From Cannabis sativa (taxonomy: Eukaryota; Streptophyta; Magnoliopsida; Rosales; Cannabaceae): DNA of 64,000 nt. How positions within the stretch are numbered: position 1 is the stretch's first letter; every line of letters begins with the position of its first letter. A model generated the notes under the pieces. The model was given only the letters and a program-made list of their open reading frames with translations. It ran no database searches and had not been told where the DNA came from. The stretch spans positions 7,137,280-7,201,279 of the forward strand of contig NC_083605.1 of the NCBI RefSeq assembly GCF_029168945.1. Reading direction: 5' to 3'. Shown piece after piece: positions 57,682 through 64,000 of the stretch. A program made the translations under genes and the position numbers.

Positions 57682-58605
57682 AATGGTTACATTTTTATTG
57701 TAACCATCATGGTTACATTTTTTTAAGTCATTGGATTACTATTAAATGGTTGTGATTAATTTGTAAATTAAATAAAAATAAATAATAAATAACTTGTAAC
57801 CTGAAAGTAACCTAATCATTTATTTTCTTATAAAACTTTAATTAAGATTAATTATATTTTAAAATTAAATTAATTATAATTATTAATTAATTTTTTTTTA
57901 ATTTATTACTATATAAGGATCTTTTATTAATTTATTTTTTTATACTTAAATTATTTAAAATTTTATAGCAAAACTTTTTATAATTTAAAATTATACACAT
58001 ATAATTTCATAATTTAAATTTTATTATACTTGTAATCTTAATTTTAAATTATTACACTTAATTATTTAATTTTTTTATTTAAATATTTAAAAAGTAAAAA
58101 ATGAAATAAGTTGAAGGATTTTTTAGAAAAAAAATGGCTGCACTTGTTATCGATTGATTAGCTTGAGGTCTCATACTTAGTTCATATAATTGTAACAAAA
58201 TAATTAAATATCATTTAAAAATAATTAATTATTTAAAAATTTATTATAAGAAGAGAATTTTAATTTGTGTCAAAAGAAATTTAATTTTTGTAGAAAAAAT
58301 AAATTTTATTGTAAATATTATAATTTAATGGCTTAATTATTAAAATAATTCAAGTAAGGATTTAAATATAAATATTAATTGCTAAAAGAGGTCTTGTTAA
58401 ATATTTAATTAATTATTTCAAGAAAATAGTTAATTACAATTAAATAATTCTAAAAAAGTAATGTCTACTATTTAATTAATTATTTTAAGAAAATAGTTAA
58501 TTATAATTAATTAAATATAAAAAAAGAAAATCTACCTATTAGTAACTTGCTATTACGTTAATGAAAAATGTAACCATATAGTTACAATAAAAATATAACC
58601 AGTCA
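57682..58605. mobile_element. Inverted-repeat element
   Basis: The left end 'tggttacatttttattgtaa' and right end 'ttacaataaaaatataacc' are inverted. Just inside, 'atggttacattttt' mirrors 'aaaaatgtaaccat'. About 850 bp of strongly AT-rich noncoding DNA lies between. TSD not clear. Confidence 0.7.
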
Positions 58606-58654
58606 CCCAAAAAACAATATATCTAATAAAAGAGTAAAAAAGAACATATATATA

Positions 58655-58991
58655 TAGGACAAGACTATGGTAGGACTTAACAAAAGTTCCCTACCGGTAG
58701 GGAACTTTTTTTGACCATTGATTTTAGATCATGTGGTTATTATGATGTAAGGTGTACACTCTTACGATAGGACTGCTTCTACACAATTAAAACTTTATAC
58801 ATGATATTTATTTTTTTAAAAAAAATAATATTAATAATTAAAAATTTTATTAATTTTTTTTGAACTATTATTTTTTTTTAAAATTTACTTTGAATTATTT
58901 TTATATTGGTATTTATTTTTAGAAAAAAGTTATTTTTTCTAAACTCATTTTTTTTGCTTCTCATTTTTTGGCTTTTCATAATTTACTGATG

Positions 58992-59025
<34 letters not shown>

Positions 59026-59567
59026 ACACCTAGTTTTTTATTTGTTTTGCTTTTAGGCTGTGCGTAGTTTTAGTGTTATTAACTGTTTTTTTCAATAGTT
59101 TTTATCTTATTGCTTGGCTGCTCTTTTGAGACGCCATTTATCAAAAAAAAAAATTAATTAATTTGGTTAGATTTTATTTTTTCTGCCAAAAAAATTGAGT
59201 TTAGGAGAAGCAAGTTGGTACGGTTCCAATTAAAGAGCATCTTAAATCATTCAAGTAAACCTACATCAGAAGAACTTTTGAAAATAAATATCTATATAAA
59301 AATTATTAAAATTAATTTTAGAAAATAATAATAATTAAAAAATTAAATTTAATAAAAATTTTAATTATTAATATTATTTTATTTTTTAAAATAAATATAT
59401 TATTAAATATTATTATAATATGTATAAAGTTTTAATTATATACAAGCAGTCCTATAATAGGAGTATGTACCTTACAATAATAACCACAAGATCTAAAATC
59501 AACAGTAAGAAAAAAAGTTCTCTACCGGTAGGGAACTTTTACTAGGTCCTACCATAGTATTACCCTA
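58655..59567. mobile_element. Long-TIR element with embedded 'ctaccggtag' palindromes
   Basis: TIRs of ~150 bp: 'gactatggtaggactt' at the left is mirrored by 'aggtcctaccatagta' at the right, and 'taagccc'-free arms continue through 'gcttctacacaattaaaact' versus 'agttttaattatatacaagc'-type sequence. Each arm holds a 20-bp palindrome, perfect at 58692 ('gttccctaccggtagggaac') and with one mismatch near 59518. The interior has a T31-type run near 58991-59020. Flanks are simple 'atatata', so the TSD is not diagnostic. Confidence 0.78.
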
Positions 59568-60103
59568 TATATATAGCATGTGTGACGAATCCATGACCAG
59601 CTTCATTAATAAGGATATATTGGATTCAGAAATATGAATTTTTTTGTTGGGTTTTTGTTCTTTTCATATTATTTGGCTAGCCATATATATATATATATAT
59701 TATTATGACAAGAGGTTGCTATATATTAAATTGTGTGAATTAGTTAATACAGTGTGTTCGTAGATCTTTCAGTAGTTGTACCGAATGCTAGCTGCGAACC
59801 ATAAAAATATTGATTACTATTATTAATTAATGCTAAAACATTTAATTATGAAAGGCAATATAATAAATATATATATGGAAGAGTTATATCGAAATACACC
59901 TACAACAACATGACAACATCTGAGAACTTTTCACAAATTTTGGTAAGTAAATCTAGTATGTCATCATCTGTAAAACACACTAACACGATTACTTAATTTT
60001 TTAGAAGAGTAATTAGACCAAGACTTACAATAGTAGACTACTAATCACTCACTTATGATTTTACTACTAATTAACACTTTTACAACACACTATTATAATA
60101 AAT
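59568..60103. other. Spacer, no gene seen
   Basis: AT-rich sequence without a supportable gene or element boundary. Confidence 0.5.
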
Positions 60104-60482
60104 AGGGTAAATAGTGGCATAAGTACCCAAAGTTTTAGATTTGTAAGCGGCATAAACCCAATGATTTTTATTAGTGGCATAAGTACCCAATGTTTATAAA
60201 ACTGTAATTTTCTTACAGTTTCATCAGTACAGACTCTGTTATTGTCTTAAACAGGACACATATAAGACCCAAATTTTAAATTATTTGGTCTGTACGAAAA
60301 ATATGTAGTATCAATTACTTCCAAATCTTTTTTTAATAAATTTAAAACGGAGTCTGTACTGACGAAAATAGAAAAAAATTACAGTTTTATAAACATTGGG
60401 TACTTATGCCACTAAAAAAAATCATTGAGTTTATGCCGCTTACAAACATAAAACTTTGGGTACTTATGCCGCTATTTACCCT
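60104..60482. mobile_element. Inverted-repeat MITE (379 bp)
   Basis: The arms pair over ~130 bp: 'agggtaaatagtggcataag' is mirrored by 'cttatgccgctatttaccct', and 'tttataaaactgtaattttc' by its complement near 60375-60395. Flanked by a 7-bp direct repeat aataaat (60097-60103 and 60483-60489). Noncoding. Confidence 0.85.
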
Positions 60483-60546
60483 AATAAATATGATCTCACA
60501 CTTAACTTTTGGTTGTACACCTTGTTTATACTCACTTTTTGAGACT

Positions 60547-63500
60547 TTTTTTTTTTTTTTTTTTTGAAGAAAGTAATCAACTTTATTAATTGCAATCATT
60601 CATGATTACATGAAGCAAATCAGTAGAAACGTCATTGCTTAAGAGAGTACGATCAGCAACAAAATAGGAAGCCCTCGCAAAGGAGTGAGCAACGCTATTA
60701 GCAGACCGCTTAATAAAATAAATAGAAACATCACCAATTTGTTCCAATAACAATTTGCAATCAGATATAACACTTCCAAAATAAGATAATAAAGGAAGGT
60801 TACTACGAATTGCTTGAATCACCGAAAGACAATCCGACTCCACAACTACCCCGTGCCAAGCCTTCTTCTTAATCCAGCTGAGAGCTTCACGAACCCCCAT
60901 GGCCTCAGCCATCTCCGGTTGAACAACACCAGCCCTACAACATGTGATAGCCTCCACCAAATGGCCACTTGCATCCCGAGCAACACACACAAAGCTATAT
61001 GTGCCATTGCTGTCAAAAATTGCAGCATCAACATTGATTTTTATCGATGTAGCAGCTGGTTTCTGCCATGTATCCGAGCCATCAGCAGCAGAGAGATAAG
61101 CAGGAAGAGGGACGAGTGATCTGTCTTGAGCTTGAGACCAATTCGAGAGAGTAACTTGAGCAAGAACAGCTACACTCTCGGCTGTAGACACCTTCTCAGA
61201 CCATACCAGATCATTTATGGTTTTCCAAATCGCCCAGCAGGTCACGGCAATTTGTTCTCTAGTGGCTGCAGCAATTCGATCAAATACAGCTTCCAACCAA
61301 CCAGCAAAAGAAACATAGCCCTGAATATTTAGCGTGATACCACTGCAGTTCCAACATTGTGCAGCAAAAGGACAGTCAACCAAGCAGTGAAACGGAGTCT
61401 CGGGTTGATTAACACACCTGGGACAATTGCTTTGTATCGGTACATGTCTTGATTGGAGCCTTGTTTTCGTGGGAAGACAATCTGAAGCCGCTCGCCATAA
61501 CAAATCCTTAGCTTTAGGAGGAACACGTAATTTCCAAATCAGTTTCCACACCCCTGAGCTATATAAATTAACACCTGCTTCCTTATTCATTTGCAAATAT
61601 CTGTATGTTGATTTAACTGTAAAGTGCCCAGTCTTTTCCAAGTTCCAAAACCAGGAATCACATATCCGACTTGAAGATAAGGGAATGCTAAGAATTAAAT
61701 TAGAATCCCTGTTGTTAAACAAATCTCGCACCAAGTCTCCATCCCAAGCTAACTCTCCAGGAACCATCAACACACTAACATTTTTATCCAATAAGGCCGG
61801 ATGAGAGGAAGTAACAATTGGATTTGCAGGGTCGGGAAGCCACGGATCCCGAATAATGTTCACCTTAGTCCCATTACCAATGCGACATCTTACCCCATTG
61901 CGCACCAAATCTTGAGTTTCATGAATACTGCGCCAAACAAAACTCGGGTTACCACCTAGCTCCGCCGAGAGAAAATTCCCATTCTTGTAATACCGGGCTC
62001 TAAAAATTCTACTTACCAAAGATTCCGGAAAAGATAAGAGACGCCAACCTTGCTTACTCAATAAACTAAGATTGAAATCTCTAAAGTTTCTAAAGCCCAT
62101 ACCCCCGTTAGATTTGTGAATGGTAAGTTTGTCCCAACTCTTCCAATGTATGCCTTTATTGTTCTTAGTAGAAGATTGCCACCAAAACTTACACATTAGT
62201 TGTTCCATCTCCTGGCAAGTCTCCACAGGTAACAAAAAGACATTCATTGCGTAACTAGGAAGGGATTGGGCCACTGTTTTGATAAGCAATTCTTTCCCAG
62301 CTTTTGATAAAAACTTCCCTTCCCAACTTTGAATTTTCTTCCTCATTCTATCTTTCAAGAACCCCAACATTGCAGTCTTATTACGACCCAGTGTATTCGG
62401 AAGGCCCAAGTATAGGCTATTTTCATTTGCTTCCTGAATCCCCATCATTGTACAAATTCGGACTTTCTCATCATGACTAGTATTCGGACTGAAGAAAAGG
62501 GAAGACTTCTGACAATTGATTTGTTGACCAGAAGCTGCTTGAAAGAGTTCCAGTAAACTAACCACATTTCTTGCTCCATCCTCTGAGGCCTGACAGTAAA
62601 TGTAACTATCATCCGCAAACAGCATGTGTGAGATTAAAGGAGCTCCCCTAGCCACTTTACAACCTCGAATTTTACCCCGTCTCTCAAAGTCATGCAGCAG
62701 AGCAGAAAATCCTTCAGCACACAAAAGGAACAAGTAAGGCGATAGTGGATCACCTTGTCTTAAGCCTCGTGAAGGGACAATAGGACCGACCTCATGCTCT
62801 CCTACTACAAACTTATAGGCTACCGAACTCACACACTTCAGAATTAAGCGAATACACTGATCATGGAATCCCAATTTTTCCATCATAGCTTCCAAAAAAC
62901 CCCATTCAACTCTATCATACGCCTTGGTCATGTCCAGCTTAATTGCCATAAAGCCTTGTTTACCCTTTTGTTTACGTTTGAGATAGTGCATTATCTCATA
63001 CGAAATCAAAATGTTATCAGTAATTAGCCGCCCAGGTAAGAAAGCGCTTTGAGTTTCTGAAATAACTTGAGTGAGAATCCCTTTAAGTCTATTAGCCAAA
63101 ACTTTCGATAAAATCTTGTAGGTAACATTGCATAAAGCAATCGGCCTCAACTCATTCATACTTTCAGGATGGGACTTTTTCGGAATAAGCACTACATTAG
63201 TATGTATAAGGTAATCAGGAAACTCACCACAAGAAAAGAACCGCTGAACCAAAGTTGTAATGTCCTTCCCGACTATATCCCAATGCTTCTGATAAAAACC
63301 AGGATTAAAGCCATCAGGGCCTGGGGATTTATCAGGATGCATTTGAAAAAGCGCTCTTCGAACTTCTTCCTCTTCCACCACCATTAACAGGTCTCGGTTT
63401 TGATCCTCAGACACACGAGGGACCACACAGTCAATTACCCTCTGCCAGTTCGAACAAGATGAAGTGAACAACTCGGTGTAATATTTACTCATGACATCCG

Positions 63501-64000
63501 GAAGTCCATTGTCCCAGTCGACCCATAAACCATCATCATTCTTTAGTCTACCGATCTGATTACTTCTTTTTCGACTACTAGCACAAGCATGAAAATACTT
63601 AGTGTTTTGGTCCCCAGCTTGTAACCACAATTGCTTAGACCGTTGCCTCCAGAAAACTTCCTTCTTTGACAAAACTTCAGATAACTGAGCTTGAATTTCC
63701 TTGTAGCGCGATACAGACACAAGATCTCTTCTCCCTTTCAAAAGCTTCAAAGCCTTATTGCATTGACGAATTTGTTTATTAAAATTCCCTGTGATGTCTC
63801 TACCCCACTCAGCAAGAGCACTACTACACGAAGTCAACTTGACATGTAAAGACTGAAGTGAACTATCCTCCCAATTAGCTTGTACAATCTGTCTACACAT
63901 CGGTTCACGAGACCACGCGTTCTCATAACGGAATTTTTTATGAACTTGCACCGGTTTTGACTTGGAAAGATTAACCCATATAGGACAATGATCCGACACT
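60547..64000 (-). mobile_element. LINE (L1-type) with open ORF2, truncated by the window edge
   Basis: A T-run at about 60547-60566 is the poly-A tail on the minus strand, preceded there by AATAAAG. The element has a single open ORF2 and continues past position 64000. The target-site duplication cannot be checked because the other end is outside the window. Confidence 0.92.
60586..64000 (-). CDS. LINE ORF2 polyprotein (endonuclease end, RT, zf-RVT, RNase H), 5' partial
   Basis: At least 1137 codons without a stop, ending TAA TAA. It enters at SDHCPIW, the last conserved motif of the AP endonuclease. The reverse transcriptase follows: VLIPKKSHPESMNELRPIALCN, AFLPGRLITDNIL, LDMTKAYDRVEW, GLRQGDPLSPYLFLL, and FADDSYIY as the catalytic site. 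Next is a zf-RVT domain (WKLRVPPKAKDLLWRAASDCLPTKTRL, then CPRC and HCLVDC) and a C-terminal RNase H (INVDAAIF, EMAEAMGVREAL, VESDCLSVI, ANSVAHSFAR). ORF2 performs target-primed reverse transcription. The open frame and clear poly-A tail suggest a recent, possibly active copy. ORF1 and the 5' end are outside the window. Confidence 0.94.
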   Translation of the reverse strand, partial: VSDHCPIWVNLSKSKPVQVHKKFRYENAWSREPMCRQIVQANWEDSSLQSLHVKLTSCSSALAEWGRDITGNFNKQIRQCNKALKLLKGRRDLVSVSRYKEIQAQLSEVLSKKEVFWRQRSKQLWLQAGDQNTKYFHACASSRKRSNQIGRLKNDDGLWVDWDNGLPDVMSKYYTELFTSSCSNWQRVIDCVVPRVSEDQNRDLLMVVEEEEVRRALFQMHPDKSPGPDGFNPGFYQKHWDIVGKDITTLVQRFFSCGEFPDYLIHTNVVLIPKKSHPESMNELRPIALCNVTYKILSKVLANRLKGILTQVISETQSAFLPGRLITDNILISYEIMHYLKRKQKGKQGFMAIKLDMTKAYDRVEWGFLEAMMEKLGFHDQCIRLILKCVSSVAYKFVVGEHEVGPIVPSRGLRQGDPLSPYLFLLCAEGFSALLHDFERRGKIRGCKVARGAPLISHMLFADDSYIYCQASEDGARNVVSLLELFQAASGQQINCQKSSLFFSPNTSHDEKVRICTMMGIQEANENSLYLGLPNTLGRNKTAMLGFLKDRMRKKIQSWEGKFLSKAGKELLIKTVAQSLPSYAMNVFLLPVETCQEMEQLMCKFWWQSSTKNNKGIHWKSWDKLTIHKSNGGMGFRNFRDFNLSLLSKQGWRLLSFPESLVSRIFRARYYKNGNFLSAELGGNPSFVWRSIHETQDLVRNGVRCRIGNGTKVNIIRDPWLPDPANPIVTSSHPALLDKNVSVLMVPGELAWDGDLVRDLFNNRDSNLILSIPLSSSRICDSWFWNLEKTGHFTVKSTYRYLQMNKEAGVNLYSSGVWKLIWKLRVPPKAKDLLWRAASDCLPTKTRLQSRHVPIQSNCPRCVNQPETPFHCLVDCPFAAQCWNCSGITLNIQGYVSFAGWLEAVFDRIAAATREQIAVTCWAIWKTINDLVWSEKVSTAESVAVLAQVTLSNWSQAQDRSLVPLPAYLSAADGSDTWQKPAATSIKINVDAAIFDSNGTYSFVCVARDASGHLVEAITCCRAGVVQPEMAEAMGVREALSWIKKKAWHGVVVESDCLSVIQAIRSNLPLLSYFGSVISDCKLLLEQIGDVSIYFIKRSANSVAHSFARASYFVADRTLLSNDVSTDLLHVIMNDCN

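Overview
This is a 64-kb piece of a eudicot nuclear genome. It is AT-rich, its genes have many short exons with GT-AG introns, and most of the sequence between genes is transposon-derived. Gene content (plastid argininosuccinate lyase, a plant WDR91-like protein, a mitochondrial-type branched-chain aminotransferase, an At5g24080-like G-type lectin receptor kinase) is ordinary for a higher plant. A rosid such as a Cannabaceae or other Rosales species would fit, but the sequence alone does not fix the species.

Four protein-coding genes can be spliced completely by eye. (1) ASL, + strand, 2494-5847, 6 exons, 528 aa. (2) WDR91-like, - strand, 11525-15948, 15 coding exons, 653 aa; its intron 2 is a textbook U12-type AT-AC intron. 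(3) BCAT, + strand, 26652-43569, 10 exons, 393 aa; it is stretched over 17 kb because intron 2 is 12.2 kb and holds a young full-length Ty1/copia element, a TRIM-type element, a 1-kb palindrome and several MITEs. (4) A G-type lectin S-receptor-like kinase, - strand, 52189-55248, 5 exons, 863 aa. A decayed class III chitinase pseudogene lies just beyond the kinase 3' end. ASL and WDR91 are convergent, as are BCAT and the kinase. No pathway or operon-like link between neighbours is evident.

The rest is a layered transposon landscape. 17.06-25.4 kb: a LINE ORF1 (DUF4283) fragment cut by a truncated LTR, which is joined to a truncated Ty3-like LTR carrying a solo LTR (TSD ggcca); that Ty3-like LTR abuts a decayed copia pol split by a 2.4-kb solo LTR (TSD agtta). 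33.0-38.4 kb: a complete copia element with LTRs differing at 1 of 595 bases. 43.8-46.6 kb: a TRIM interrupted by a CACTA end, itself interrupted by a solo LTR. 46.6-51.3 kb: LINE and copia fragments, a hAT MITE with a perfect 8-bp TSD, and another TRIM. 56.3-60.5 kb: four inverted-repeat elements. 60.5-64.0 kb: a LINE with an open RT-RNase H reading frame running off the window edge.

I found no tRNA, rRNA, CRISPR or organellar insertion. No clearly new biological system is visible. The most notable signals are the AT-AC intron, the young element inside BCAT intron 2, and large foldback elements within BCAT introns that could form hairpin RNA.
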